A DNA stretch of 64,000 bases from Novosphingobium sp. 9U (GTDB lineage Bacteria; Pseudomonadota; Alphaproteobacteria; Sphingomonadales; Sphingomonadaceae). The notes beneath the pieces were generated by a model, which was given only the letters and a program-made list of their open reading frames with translations, was not told the origin of the DNA and searched no databases. Below, one piece after another: positions 33,710 to 43,154 of the stretch (position 1 is the first letter of the stretch; each line of letters begins with the position of its first letter). Location: assembly GCF_902506425.1 (NCBI RefSeq), contig NZ_LR732469.1:2470770-2534769 (forward strand), in the 5' to 3' direction. Position numbers and translations under genes: made by a program.

Positions 33710-35290
33710 TTGACGGCGCCCTCGCGCACCCGGACGGTTCAAGCCGCGCGCGCTGCTTTGTCGCAGGGAGATCTTGCAACGGCACATCGCCTTGCCGCAT
33801 CGCTCGTCGCACAGGACGCGAGCGATGCGGAAGGTCACTTCCTCCTCGGTGTCAGCGTCGCGGGAGCCGGGCAGATCCAGCTCGGTATCGAGCACCTGAC
33901 CCGCTCCGTCACCCTGGACCCGCGCGGCGAATACCGCGCGCAATTGGCCAAGCTGCTGACGATGGTGCGGCGCGACGGCGATGCCGCCGCAACCTTGAGC
34001 GAGGCCGAGGAGGCGCCACCCACCGACGCGCTCAGCCGCGACACCATGGGCTGCGTCTATGCGCGCCTGGGCGACCATGCTGCCGCACTCGTCCACTTTG
34101 ATGAGGCGGTTCGGCTGGAGCCGCGCAACGCCGCGTTCCGCTATAACCAGGCGACGACGCTGAACTTCCTCGGCCGAGTGGCCGATGCGGAGGCTGCGGT
34201 GGAGGCGATCATCGCGCTCTCCCCGAACGACGCGCGCGCGCACCACCTGCTTGCCGGCCTGCGCAAGCAGACGCCCGATCGTAACCATGTCGAGCGTCTG
34301 CTGCGCATGCTGGTCGGTGCGCAGGATGGGCATCCCCGCCTTCTGCTCGGATATGCTCTGGCCAAGGAGCTGGAGGACATCGGCGAGCCCGAGGCTGCGC
34401 TTGACCGCCTGCTGGCCGCCAATGCCGATCACCGGGCGACGCTGCCGTACACGTTCGAGCGCGACGCGGCGATGTTCGATGCGATCGAACGGCACTGGGC
34501 CACGCCGGTCAGCGCTCCGCCGCATGAAGTTGCGAGCGACGCGCCGATCTTCATCGTCGGCATGCCGCGCACCGGCACCACGCTGGTCGACCGCATCCTC
34601 TCATCGCATCCGCAGGTCGAGAGCGCGGGCGAATTGCAGGCCATGCCTCTGGCGGTGAAGCATGCCGCCGGCACGCGCAGCCGCACCGTGCTCGATCCCG
34701 AGACGGTCGCCGCCGCCGCTCACGCTGACCCCCAAGCGATCGGGGCGCGCTACCTCGCGATGGCGCAGCACCACCGCCATGCGCTGAGCCCGCGGTTCAC
34801 CGACAAGTTTCCGGGCAATTTCCAGTACGCGGGCATGATCGCACGCGCCGTGCCCGAAGCCCGGATCGTCTGCTTGCGTCGCCACCCGCTCGACACGGTG
34901 CTGAGCAACTTCCGCCACTTGTTCGCGGTCAGCTCACGCTACTACGACTACAGCTACGACCTGCTCGATATCGCTGCCTACTACGCACGCTTCGATCGGC
35001 TGATGGCGATCTGGCGCGAGGCACTGCCCGGCCGCGTGCTCGAAGTTCAGTATGAGGATCTGGTCGCCGACCAGGAAGGCCAGAGCCGCCGCCTGCTGGC
35101 GCACTGCGGTCTTGAATGGTCGGACGCCTGCCTGGCATTCCACGCCAACTCCGCGCCGGTATCGACGCCAAGCGCCGCCCAGGTACGCCGTCCGATCTAC
35201 ACCGACTCGGTCGCACGCTGGAAGCGCCACGCCGCCGTGCTGGAACCCGCACGCCGCTTTCTCGAGCGTGCCGGCATCGCGGTCGACTGA
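33710..35290 (+). CDS. TPR-repeat sulfotransferase family protein
   Basis: 526 residues: tetratricopeptide repeats in the first half (for example SRDTMGCVYARLGDHAAALVHF, given here only as a repeat unit region near residues 110-150) and a sulfotransferase domain in the second half with the PAPS-binding loop GMPRTGTT and the LRRHPLDTVLSNF segment. The start is uncertain: TTG 33710 opens the frame without a strong ribosome-binding site. Close spacing with the lipid-hydroxylase-like gene suggests sulfation of a hydroxylated product. Confidence 0.85.
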   Translation: MTAPSRTRTVQAARAALSQGDLATAHRLAASLVAQDASDAEGHFLLGVSVAGAGQIQLGIEHLTRSVTLDPRGEYRAQLAKLLTMVRRDGDAAATLSEAEEAPPTDALSRDTMGCVYARLGDHAAALVHFDEAVRLEPRNAAFRYNQATTLNFLGRVADAEAAVEAIIALSPNDARAHHLLAGLRKQTPDRNHVERLLRMLVGAQDGHPRLLLGYALAKELEDIGEPEAALDRLLAANADHRATLPYTFERDAAMFDAIERHWATPVSAPPHEVASDAPIFIVGMPRTGTTLVDRILSSHPQVESAGELQAMPLAVKHAAGTRSRTVLDPETVAAAAHADPQAIGARYLAMAQHHRHALSPRFTDKFPGNFQYAGMIARAVPEARIVCLRRHPLDTVLSNFRHLFAVSSRYYDYSYDLLDIAAYYARFDRLMAIWREALPGRVLEVQYEDLVADQEGQSRRLLAHCGLEWSDACLAFHANSAPVSTPSAAQVRRPIYTDSVARWKRHAAVLEPARRFLERAGIAVD

Positions 35291-35330
35291 CATGCCCATC
35301 ATCACCGCACCCCATTCGAAGGAGCTGTTC

Positions 35331-35732
35331 ATGGCCTCGACCCGCAAGTTGGCGCTGGTCAGCGCGCTGCTTGCCGCCGCCGCGATCGGCAGTCCGGCTG
35401 TGGCGCAGAGCGCGCCCAGCACGCGGCTGATCGACTGCGGTGAGGAGAGCTGCCTGTTGGTGACCGGTCACCGCGAGCGTGTTTCCGACGAGATCCGCAT
35501 CAACGGTCATCTCGTTGATGTACAAGGACAACGCACCTGGCGGGTGCGCCTGCCACTGGCAACAGTGCGCGAATGGTCGACCCCGTTCGCACGCCGGATC
35601 GAAGTATCGTCGCACCCTGCGCGGGCCCGCACGGACATGGCGCGGGCCGACACTGCCGAGCATGCGCGACTGCCGATCGGACTGTTGGGGCATGTGCCTG
35701 ACTTGGCATCACTGGTTATTACTTTGGATTGA
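35331..35732 (+). CDS. Small secreted protein, unknown
   Basis: 133 residues starting at ATG 35331 after a good GAAGGAG. There is a cleavable signal peptide (MASTRKLALVSALLAAAAIG to VAQ). The mature part has two cysteines in DCGEESC, possibly a disulfide, and no family I recognise. It follows the sulfotransferase by 40 nt. Confidence 0.7.
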   Translation: MASTRKLALVSALLAAAAIGSPAVAQSAPSTRLIDCGEESCLLVTGHRERVSDEIRINGHLVDVQGQRTWRVRLPLATVREWSTPFARRIEVSSHPARARTDMARADTAEHARLPIGLLGHVPDLASLVITLD

Positions 35733-35859
35733 GCTGGATAATACTGTACTAATTTAAGCCGGAACCTTGTTCGGTTATTGTCATTATCGTCTCTCGGAGC
35801 TATTTTGAGCTTTCCGAGCCGTCGAAGAGCGGCCTGTTGATCCTTCGCAGGAGATGATG

Positions 35860-36192
35860 ATGAAGTCTGGCCTCGTTGCCTTCGCCGCTCTTGCGCTTGC
35901 CACCTCGGCATCCGCAAACGCCACTGAAAATCCCCTGGCTCGTGACAAGGCCGTCCTGAACCTTCAGGGCCTTGACCTGTCGACCGCCGATGGCCAGCAG
36001 CGCCTCGCGATCCGCATGGATCAGGCCGCACGCTCGGTCTGCGGTGACCGTCTCGCGACCGTGCACCTAGACGCAGAGAGCAAGGCCCGTGAATGCCGCG
36101 CCACCGTCGTCGCCGACGTGCGCAGCCAGATTGAGGCTCGCGTCGCCCAGGCGCCGACCGCCTCGCGCACCCAGGTTGCGCTGGCTGACTGA
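35860..36192 (+). CDS. UrcA family protein
   Basis: 110 residues with a signal peptide (ending near ASANA) and the UrcA-type region: VLNLQGLDLSTADGQQRL, two cysteines about 23 residues apart (SVCGD and ARECR). UrcA proteins are common in Sphingomonadales and have unknown function. Three in-frame ATG codons follow AGGAG, and the third (35860) has the best spacing. Confidence 0.88.
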   Translation: MKSGLVAFAALALATSASANATENPLARDKAVLNLQGLDLSTADGQQRLAIRMDQAARSVCGDRLATVHLDAESKARECRATVVADVRSQIEARVAQAPTASRTQVALAD

Positions 36193-36202
36193 CTTGATAG
36201 CG

Positions 36203-36237
36203 CGCTCTTCCTCTTCTCTGTGAGGAGAGGGAGAGCG
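36203..36237 (+). terminator. Terminator-like hairpin after the UrcA gene
   Basis: CGCTCTTCCTCTTCTC and GAGGAGAGGGAGAGCG form a nearly complete 16-bp stem with a very short loop, 11 nt after the stop codon. Confidence 0.6.
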
Positions 36238-36822
36238 GCTGTTTACTTGCTAGCTTCGACCACAACGTTGAGCTGGCGATGTGTCAGTATTATACCAGCG
36301 TTTTGTAATACTGGCGGGTCATCGTCGCTTTAGACGAGACGGCCCTATGCGGCAGACGGCTTACTTGTAAGCCGAATGAGCAGATATCTTTGCCCTCGCG
36401 TCAGTCTCTACGCCCCCTCAAGCTGTGCTTGTCACACGATAGAAGCTGGGTCGGCATAGAGCATGAGCCCATGGCCCATGTTGAGCCACACTCCACTCGG
36501 TCTCCGGCCATGAGCCCGGTGCCAGTGTGTGCGGAACCTGTCACTCGCTACAGTCCGGCTTAGCCCTTCGCCGTCCGGTCTGAGCTTGTCAACGACCGCC
36601 CTCGACGTAGCGTGCTGAACGGGTTGTAGCTCAACGACGCACCGTCAGCCGCCATGCTTCGTCAAGCTGAGCATAGGCGTGTTGTGTGATGCTGCAGCGT
36701 TTTGACATGCAGCATCGCAGAGAAGGTGACAGTTTCGCTCTTCAGGCATGATGCGCCAACTCCGCCTTAGTCGAGCCGCCGGGCCACACACACACACACT
36801 TGGAGCTAAGCTCCGAGCAGTC
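36238..36822. other. 585-nt intergenic region, no gene
   Basis: Lower-GC stretch without a believable gene. It contains an inverted repeat CAGTATTA (36285-36292)/TAATACTG (36306-36313) with a 13-nt spacer, fragments resembling a dispersed repeat (TGAGCTTGTC near 36580, CAAGCTGAGC near 36664) and a short CA dinucleotide tract at about 36785-36799. Confidence 0.5.
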
Positions 36823-37755
36823 CTACTTGCCGATCGCGCCCGGCTTGGCCCACCACGACAGCGAGTGCAGGTCATGCGCACTCGTCCACACGCCAGCTTT
36901 GGTAAACCGCAGCGCGCCACTGCCGACCGCCTTGCCGACACGCGCGCGGATCGCCAGCGTCTTGGGATCGATCACCACGAAGGTCTGGTCCTCGGTGGTG
37001 CGTAGCCAGACCTTGCCGCCGCCAGTGTCGATGTCGCCGTACTTAAGCACCGCGCCCACCTTGACCCGGCCGCGTAGACTGTTGGTCGTGGGATCGATGG
37101 CCGCCACGGTGCCGTCGCCTTGCTCCTGCACCCAAACGCCGCCTTCGCCGGCTGCGAGGAAGCCGGGCTTGCTGCCCAGCGCCACCGTCGCGACCACCGC
37201 GTTGGTGGCCGGATCGATGCGCTGGAGCGACGATGCCTTGCTGCTCGCAGCCCATAGCGCACCCTCGCCGAAGGCCAGGTAATGCGCGCCTTCGTTGGTC
37301 GGAATGGTGGCGATTACGTGGTTGGTTGCAGGATCGACGCGTGCAATGGCGCCCTCAGCCTTGCTGGCGACCCACACCGAGCCGGCGCCCGCGACCACGT
37401 TCAGTTCACCCTCCTGCTGATTGCCGATGCCGGTGGCGATCGTGGCGACCTTCTTGGCGGTGCGTGTGTCGATCCGCTCCAACGTGCCGTCGGCGCAGTT
37501 GGCGACCCACAAGTCATGGCCCAGCACCGCCATGCCACCGCAGGGACGGGTGATGGGCACTTCGGCCAGCTTGCCTTTGCGCGACCACTGCTCGACCCGG
37601 CCGCGGTTCGTGGCCCAAACGGTCTTGCCTTGCGGGGCGAGGAAGTCGGCGAAACCAGGCACCTGGATGATCTGCTCCTCCTGAGCGGAGGCGGCGACCG
37701 CGGCTCCTGCAAAGCCGACCGCAGCTGCGCAAACCAGTACCCGAAGTGCTTGCAT
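36823..37755 (-). CDS. Secreted YncE-like seven-bladed beta-propeller protein
   Basis: 310 residues with a signal peptide and repeated blade units of the pattern V-A-x-I-D-P-x-T-N-x-V (for example ARVDPATNHVIATI and QRIDPATNAVVATV). It is likely periplasmic. It lies 36 nt after the allophanate hydrolase stop, so it is probably the last gene of the same operon. E. coli yncE adjoins the TonB receptor gene yncD, and a TonB receptor in the same predicted regulon (48518-50929) is a parallel. An ATG at 37761 is the alternative start. Confidence 0.82.
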   Translation of the reverse strand: MQALRVLVCAAAVGFAGAAVAASAQEEQIIQVPGFADFLAPQGKTVWATNRGRVEQWSRKGKLAEVPITRPCGGMAVLGHDLWVANCADGTLERIDTRTAKKVATIATGIGNQQEGELNVVAGAGSVWVASKAEGAIARVDPATNHVIATIPTNEGAHYLAFGEGALWAASSKASSLQRIDPATNAVVATVALGSKPGFLAAGEGGVWVQEQGDGTVAAIDPTTNSLRGRVKVGAVLKYGDIDTGGGKVWLRTTEDQTFVVIDPKTLAIRARVGKAVGSGALRFTKAGVWTSAHDLHSLSWWAKPGAIGK

Positions 37756-37791
37756 TGCCATTCCCCTTTGCAGTGTATTGCGGATCGAACC

Positions 37792-39561
37792 TCAGGCCAT
37801 CTGCGCGATGTAGGCGCGCCAGCCGCCCAGATCGGTGATGTCGCGCGCACCGGTGAGCGCACGCGGCTCGGCGACGAAGCCCTTCACGCTGGTGCCGTCG
37901 GCCAGCGTGACGTTGCCGATCGCCAGCGGCGCAGGCACTTCGACGACGAAGCTGCCGAACTCAGCCACGCCCAGTTCGTACACTTCGACCTTGATCGGGG
38001 CGCCGTCTTCGCTGTGAACCAAGGCGGGCTTGGGCGGCACGCTGTCGGCGATCGCGTACAGGCGGTAGTTGGGCGCGGTTTCGAACGCGCCGACGAAGGT
38101 CGCCTCGCGCGAAGTCAGCTGCCAGTGCAGCGGCATGTCCTTGAGGTGGGCGCCCACAACGGCGAGTTTCACGGTCTGCATCTTGCCCTCCAGATCGAGC
38201 GGGGGTGGTGAAGGAAGCTGCGCGGCAGCGAGATAGGCGTCCGCCACGTCGAGCAGGGCGCGGTCGGTGTCGGCCGGGCCGATCAGAGTGACCCCGAAAC
38301 CGGTCGCATTGTCGCGCACGCCTGCGGGCACCGCCAGCGCGGCCATATCGAGCAGGTTCACGAAATTGGTGTAGCGTCCCAGGTTGCTGTTGAGCGCGAC
38401 GGGGGCGCTCAGCATCTCGCCGACGCGGTAGGTGGTGCCGGTAGTGGGCAGGACCATCAGGTCGATGTCGCCCCACAGCGTGTCGGCATGGCGCTTTATT
38501 TCGGCCATGCGGTAGATGCCGTTGAACACGTCGACCGCGCTATAGTTCAGCCCTTGCTCGACCACCTCGCGAACGGTGGGATCTATGGCGTTGGGGTTGT
38601 TCGCCAGCATGTCGGAGATCGCGGCGGTGCGCTCGGCCACCCAGGGGCCGCCGTAGAGCAACAGCGCGGCTTCGAGCAGGGGCTCTAGGTCGATCTCGAC
38701 GAGTTCGCCCAGGCCGGAGAAGGTCTCCAGCGCGCGCTCGTAGAGGTATTCGGATTCTGGGTCGCCAAAGAAAACGCGCTGGTCACGGCGCGGGACGCCG
38801 ATGCGGCGGACGGTGACGGGGCTGTCCGCGCGCAGTTTTGAGAAGGGATCGGCTGGGTCGAACTGCGCCAGCACGCCGTCGACCAAGCGGGCGTCGGCGG
38901 TGTCGTCGGTGAACACGGTGATGCAGTCGATCGTGCGGCAGGCGGGCACCAGGCCTTGTGTGCTCCAGCGGCCCTTGGTGGGCTTGAAGCCGATGAGGTG
39001 CTGGAACGCAGCGGGCACGCGGCCCGAACCGGCAGTATCGGTACCGAGCGCGAACGGCACCAGCCCTGCCGCCACCGCGACTGAAGAGCCCGCACTCGAC
39101 CCGCCGCTGACATAAGCCAGATTATGAGCGTTGCGTGGCACGCCGTAGGGGCTGCGCGAGCCGTTAAGACCGGTCGCGAACTGGTCGAGGTTGGTCTTGC
39201 CCATGCAGATCGCACCGGCGGCGAGCAGCTGCTCGATTACCGTCGCCGAGGCCTCTGGCGCATAGGCGAAAGCAGGGCAGGCGGCGGTCGTCTCGAGACC
39301 GGCGACGTCGATGTTGTCCTTCACGGCGAAGGGCACGCCCGCGAGCGGCAGTTCTTCGCCCGCGGCGATGCGCGAGTCCACTGCGGCCGCCGCGGCGAGC
39401 ACGTCCTCCCGATCGGCGCGGCTGATCCAGATTGCGCGCTGGATCGCGTCATAGGCTTCGATGCGGGCGAGAGTCTGCTCGGCAACGGCGACAGCGCTGG
39501 TATCGCCGGCGTTGACGGCTGCAGCGATCTTCGCCGCGCTTTGGCGATGCAGCCCGCTCAC
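37792..39561 (-). CDS. atzF: Allophanate hydrolase AtzF/DUR2 type
   Basis: Hydrolyses allophanate to ammonia and CO2. 589 residues: an amidase-signature domain with the Ser-cisSer-Lys triad (AVKDNID lysine near 75-80, SGGSSAGS, GTDTAGSGRVPA) and a C-terminal allophanate-hydrolase domain from about residue 440 that processes the intermediate. The start is GTG 39559-39561, overlapping the carboxylase stop by 4 nt. Final enzyme of the carboxylase pathway encoded upstream. Confidence 0.95.
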   Translation of the reverse strand: MSGLHRQSAAKIAAAVNAGDTSAVAVAEQTLARIEAYDAIQRAIWISRADREDVLAAAAAVDSRIAAGEELPLAGVPFAVKDNIDVAGLETTAACPAFAYAPEASATVIEQLLAAGAICMGKTNLDQFATGLNGSRSPYGVPRNAHNLAYVSGGSSAGSSVAVAAGLVPFALGTDTAGSGRVPAAFQHLIGFKPTKGRWSTQGLVPACRTIDCITVFTDDTADARLVDGVLAQFDPADPFSKLRADSPVTVRRIGVPRRDQRVFFGDPESEYLYERALETFSGLGELVEIDLEPLLEAALLLYGGPWVAERTAAISDMLANNPNAIDPTVREVVEQGLNYSAVDVFNGIYRMAEIKRHADTLWGDIDLMVLPTTGTTYRVGEMLSAPVALNSNLGRYTNFVNLLDMAALAVPAGVRDNATGFGVTLIGPADTDRALLDVADAYLAAAQLPSPPPLDLEGKMQTVKLAVVGAHLKDMPLHWQLTSREATFVGAFETAPNYRLYAIADSVPPKPALVHSEDGAPIKVEVYELGVAEFGSFVVEVPAPLAIGNVTLADGTSVKGFVAEPRALTGARDITDLGGWRAYIAQMA

Positions 39562-42500
39562 GGGTGGCGCCTCAGCGCGAGCATGGCGGCGCCCGGTTGC
39601 AGCGATTGCCGCTCCTGCATGTAGAGGGCCGCGACCGTGCCGGAGCCGGGGCTCTCCACGGGAAATTCCATCTTCATAGCCTCCATCACGGCGATCGTAT
39701 CGCCGGCCTTGATCTCGTCCCCGACCGAGACGAGCAGCTTCCATACGCTGCCGCCGAACGGCACTTCGATCAGGTCCGCGCCTTCGGGCACTTCGATCGC
39801 TGCGGGCGGAGCGGCGTCGAGATCGTCGGTGCTCGCGCGGTCGAACTCGCCGCTGGCGTGCCAGGCGGCGCGCTCGGCGTCGAAGGCGGCCTTGCGCTGC
39901 GTCTCGAATTGCGCGATCGAGTCCGCGTTGTCGCGCAGCATTGCGCGGTAATCGGACAGGCGGAACTCGGAGTGCTCCACTTCGATCGAGCGGCGCCCGG
40001 CGGGGAAGTCGCGGCGCCACTCGGCCAGTTCCTCGGCGCTGACCGGGAAGAAGCGGATCTGGTCGAAGAAGCGCAGCAGCCAGGGCTTGCCTTCGACGAA
40101 GGCGTCGGTCTGGTTGTGCGTGTTCCACACCTGGATGGTGCGGCCAAACAGCTGGTAGCCGCCCGGGCCTTCCATGCCGTAGATGCACATGTAGGCGCCG
40201 CCGATGCCCACAACGTTGGGCGGGGTCCAGGTGCGCGCCGGGTTATACTTTGTGGTGACCAGGCGATGCCGCGGGTCGACCGGGGTGGCGACGGGCGCGC
40301 CCAAATAGACATCGCCTAGGCCCAATACGAGATAGCTGGCGTCGAACACCACCGCTTCCACGGCGTCGGCGTCTGGCAAGCCGTTAACGCGGCGGATGAA
40401 TTCGATATTGTCGGGGCACCAGGGCGCGTCGTCCCGTACGCCGCTGATGTACTTGTCGATCGTCTCGGTGATCGCGGGATCGCGCCAGCTGAGCGGCAGG
40501 TGGACGATGCGCGAGGGGATCGCGAAGTCTTCCAGGTTGCCCAGCTTTTCCTCGGCAGCGATCAGCGCGGCGAGGGCGGCGGCCTGGTCTAGCTTGTCGC
40601 CGTCGAAGTGGAACTGCAGCGAGCGGATGCCGGGGGTGATGTCGATCACGCCGCGGAGCGCCTGGCGCTCCAGTTCCTGCAGCAGCGCCTGGACGCGGAT
40701 GCGCAGCTCTATGTCGAGGACGATGTCGCCGTACTCGACCAGGATGTTGCGATCGCCCTGCTGGCGGTAGACGGTGCGTGGGCGTACGCCATCCTGCGCC
40801 GGGATGTCGGCCAGGATCGGCGAGAGGCTGGTGATCGTCCGTGCAGTATCCGTGGGCACCGGCGTCTCGCCGGACAGCAGCGCTTGCTGCGCCATGTCGG
40901 CGGCGGCGGCGTCCTCGATGGTGACCGGCACGAAGCGGATGCGGTCGCCCGCGGTCAGCTGGCCGATCATCCAGCGGTCGGCGGCGATCACTACGAATGG
41001 ACAGACGAAGCCGCCGAGTGAAGGACCGTCGGGACCCAGGATGATCGGCATGTCGCCGGTGAAGTCGACCGCCCCGATGGCGTAAGGGTTGTCGTGGATA
41101 TTGGAGGGGTGGAGGCCTGCCTCTCCGCCATCGGTGCGCGCCCACTGCGGCTTGGGTCCGATCAGGCGTACGCCGGTGCGGTTGGAGTTGTAGTGCACCT
41201 GCCACTCGGCGCCGACGATGGTGTCGATATCGTCGGGCGTGAAGAAGTCCGGCGCGCCGTGCGGTCCGTAGAGCACGCGGATGGCCCAGGGCTCGCTAAG
41301 GTCCGGCAAGCTCGCTGCAACCAGAGCCTCGCCGACCGGCTCGGTGCCGAGGTGCAGCGTGTCGCCCGCGAGCAAGGGGCGCGCGGCGTGGCCGCCGAAC
41401 TGGCCGAGCTCGAAGGTCGCGCGGCTATCGAGGTAGGGCGCGATGTCGAGGCCGCCGGCGAACAGCAGGTAGCCGCGCATGCCGCCGCCTGAGGCTCGGC
41501 CCAGGGCAAGGGTCTGGCCGGCGGCCACATCGGTTGCGATGCCGAGCATCACCGGTGCACCGTCGAGCGTCGCGCCGAAGTCCGCGCCGGTCAGGCAGAC
41601 GCGAGCAGGAGCGTTGAACAGCAGGGTCGGACCGGCGGCCGTGATCTCCAGCCCCGTGGTGCCCTCGGCATTTCCGAGCAGGCGGTTGCCCAGGCGAAAC
41701 GATTGGTCGTCCATCGGGCCCGAAGGCGGCACGCCGATGGCCCACAGGCCCTGGCGTCCCGGCCAGTCCTGCACCGTCGTCGAGGTGCCACCGCTGATCA
41801 CGCGGATGCTGCGTGGGTGGTAGCCGATGGTGTCGAGCACGCGCGTGGAGACCTCGCCACTGACGAAAGCCTCGGTGCGCACCACATCACGTAGCCAGCG
41901 CAAGTTGGTCTCGATCCCGTCGACACGGCTCTTGTCGAGCGCGGTCTGCATGGCGGTGACCGCAAGCTCGCGCGTGGGCGCGTGGACGATCAGCTTCGCG
42001 AGCATGGGATCGTACCAGGCGCTAACGGTGCTGCCGGCGTGGACCCAGGTTTCGGCGCGGATGTCGGCGGGGAATTCGACCGCTGTCAGCGTGCCTGAGG
42101 TCGGGCGATAGTCGAGCGCTGGATCCTCGGCGTAGAGGCGTACCTGGACGGCGTGGCCGTTGGGTGCGGAGCGCTTTTCATCAAGGAAGGTGAAGTCGCC
42201 CGCGGCGCCGCGGATCATCCATTCGACGAGGTCGACGCCCATGACCTCTTCAGTCACGCCGTGCTCGACCTGGAGGCGGGTGTTCATCTCCAGGAAGAAG
42301 AACTCCTGGCGATCGGCGTCATAGAGGAATTCGACGGTGCCGGCGGAGCGATAGCGCGCCGCCTCGCCCAGGCGGATCGCGGCGTCATAAAGCGCGGCGC
42401 GCACTTCGGCCGGAAGGAGCGGCGCAGGCGCTTCCTCGACCACCTTCTGGTTGCGGCGCTGCAACGAGCAGTCGCGCTCGCCGAGCGCGACGACGCGACC

Positions 42501-43154
42501 TTGTCCATCGCCGAAGATCTGCACTTCGACATGGCGGGCGCGGCGCACGTAGCGTTCGAGGAAGACCCCGGCATCGCCGAAGTTGCCTTCGCCGAGGCGC
42601 ACGACGGCGGCGAAGTTCTCGCGCACGGAGGCTTCGTCTTCGCACACGCGCATGCCGATGCCGCCGCCGCCGGCAGTCGCCTTGAGGATGACGGGAAAGT
42701 CGATCTCGCGCGCGGCCTCGGCGGCTTCCTCCTCATCGGTGAGGAGGCCAGTGCCTGGAGCAAGAGGCACGTCGTGGCTGGCGGCCAAATCGCGGGCGCT
42801 GTGCTTTAGGCCGAAAGTGCGGATGTTGTCCGTTGTCGGGCCGATGAACACGATCCCGGCGGCGGCGCAAGCCTCGGCGAACTCGGCGTTTTCGGCCAGG
42901 AAGCCGTAGCCCGGATGGATCGCGCCGGCGCCGGTCGCCTTGGCGGCGGCGATGATCTTGGCGCCATCGAGGTAGCTTTCGGCAGCAGGAGCAGCGCCAA
43001 TGCACACCGCCTCGTCAGCCTGCGCGACATGGAGCGAGCCGGCGTCCGCCTCGGAATAGACCGCGACCGAGCGCAGGCCCATCCGCCGCAGCGTGCGAAT
43101 GATGCGGGTGGCGATCGCGCCCCTGTTGGCGATCAGGACCGTATCGAAGCTCAT
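39558..43154 (-). CDS. uca: Biotin-dependent urea/guanidine carboxylase
   Basis: 1198 residues. Domains in order: biotin carboxylase (1 to about 445, IANRGAIATRI at the start), KipA/AHS2-type carboxyltransferase (from about 450, with TTVQDWPGRQG), KipI/AHS1-type domain (from about 770, YRQQGDRNILVEYG), and a C-terminal biotinyl domain with EAMKME. Family members carboxylate urea to allophanate or guanidine to carboxyguanidine. Co-occurrence with two DUF1989 proteins favours guanidine. ATG 43152-43154, 4-nt overlap with the upstream gene. Confidence 0.95.
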   Translation of the reverse strand: MSFDTVLIANRGAIATRIIRTLRRMGLRSVAVYSEADAGSLHVAQADEAVCIGAAPAAESYLDGAKIIAAAKATGAGAIHPGYGFLAENAEFAEACAAAGIVFIGPTTDNIRTFGLKHSARDLAASHDVPLAPGTGLLTDEEEAAEAAREIDFPVILKATAGGGGIGMRVCEDEASVRENFAAVVRLGEGNFGDAGVFLERYVRRARHVEVQIFGDGQGRVVALGERDCSLQRRNQKVVEEAPAPLLPAEVRAALYDAAIRLGEAARYRSAGTVEFLYDADRQEFFFLEMNTRLQVEHGVTEEVMGVDLVEWMIRGAAGDFTFLDEKRSAPNGHAVQVRLYAEDPALDYRPTSGTLTAVEFPADIRAETWVHAGSTVSAWYDPMLAKLIVHAPTRELAVTAMQTALDKSRVDGIETNLRWLRDVVRTEAFVSGEVSTRVLDTIGYHPRSIRVISGGTSTTVQDWPGRQGLWAIGVPPSGPMDDQSFRLGNRLLGNAEGTTGLEITAAGPTLLFNAPARVCLTGADFGATLDGAPVMLGIATDVAAGQTLALGRASGGGMRGYLLFAGGLDIAPYLDSRATFELGQFGGHAARPLLAGDTLHLGTEPVGEALVAASLPDLSEPWAIRVLYGPHGAPDFFTPDDIDTIVGAEWQVHYNSNRTGVRLIGPKPQWARTDGGEAGLHPSNIHDNPYAIGAVDFTGDMPIILGPDGPSLGGFVCPFVVIAADRWMIGQLTAGDRIRFVPVTIEDAAAADMAQQALLSGETPVPTDTARTITSLSPILADIPAQDGVRPRTVYRQQGDRNILVEYGDIVLDIELRIRVQALLQELERQALRGVIDITPGIRSLQFHFDGDKLDQAAALAALIAAEEKLGNLEDFAIPSRIVHLPLSWRDPAITETIDKYISGVRDDAPWCPDNIEFIRRVNGLPDADAVEAVVFDASYLVLGLGDVYLGAPVATPVDPRHRLVTTKYNPARTWTPPNVVGIGGAYMCIYGMEGPGGYQLFGRTIQVWNTHNQTDAFVEGKPWLLRFFDQIRFFPVSAEELAEWRRDFPAGRRSIEVEHSEFRLSDYRAMLRDNADSIAQFETQRKAAFDAERAAWHASGEFDRASTDDLDAAPPAAIEVPEGADLIEVPFGGSVWKLLVSVGDEIKAGDTIAVMEAMKMEFPVESPGSGTVAALYMQERQSLQPGAAMLALRRHP

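Noticed and set aside
36285..36313. CAGTATTA/TAATACTG inverted repeat resembling a fourth NikR-type box
   Set aside because: The interval between GTATTAT and GTAATAC is 11 nt instead of 14, and the site lies downstream of genes rather than at a promoter, so I do not count it as an operator.
36785..36799. CA dinucleotide tract as a phase-variation repeat
   Set aside because: It is short and lies in an intergenic area not placed at a start codon or promoter that I can identify.
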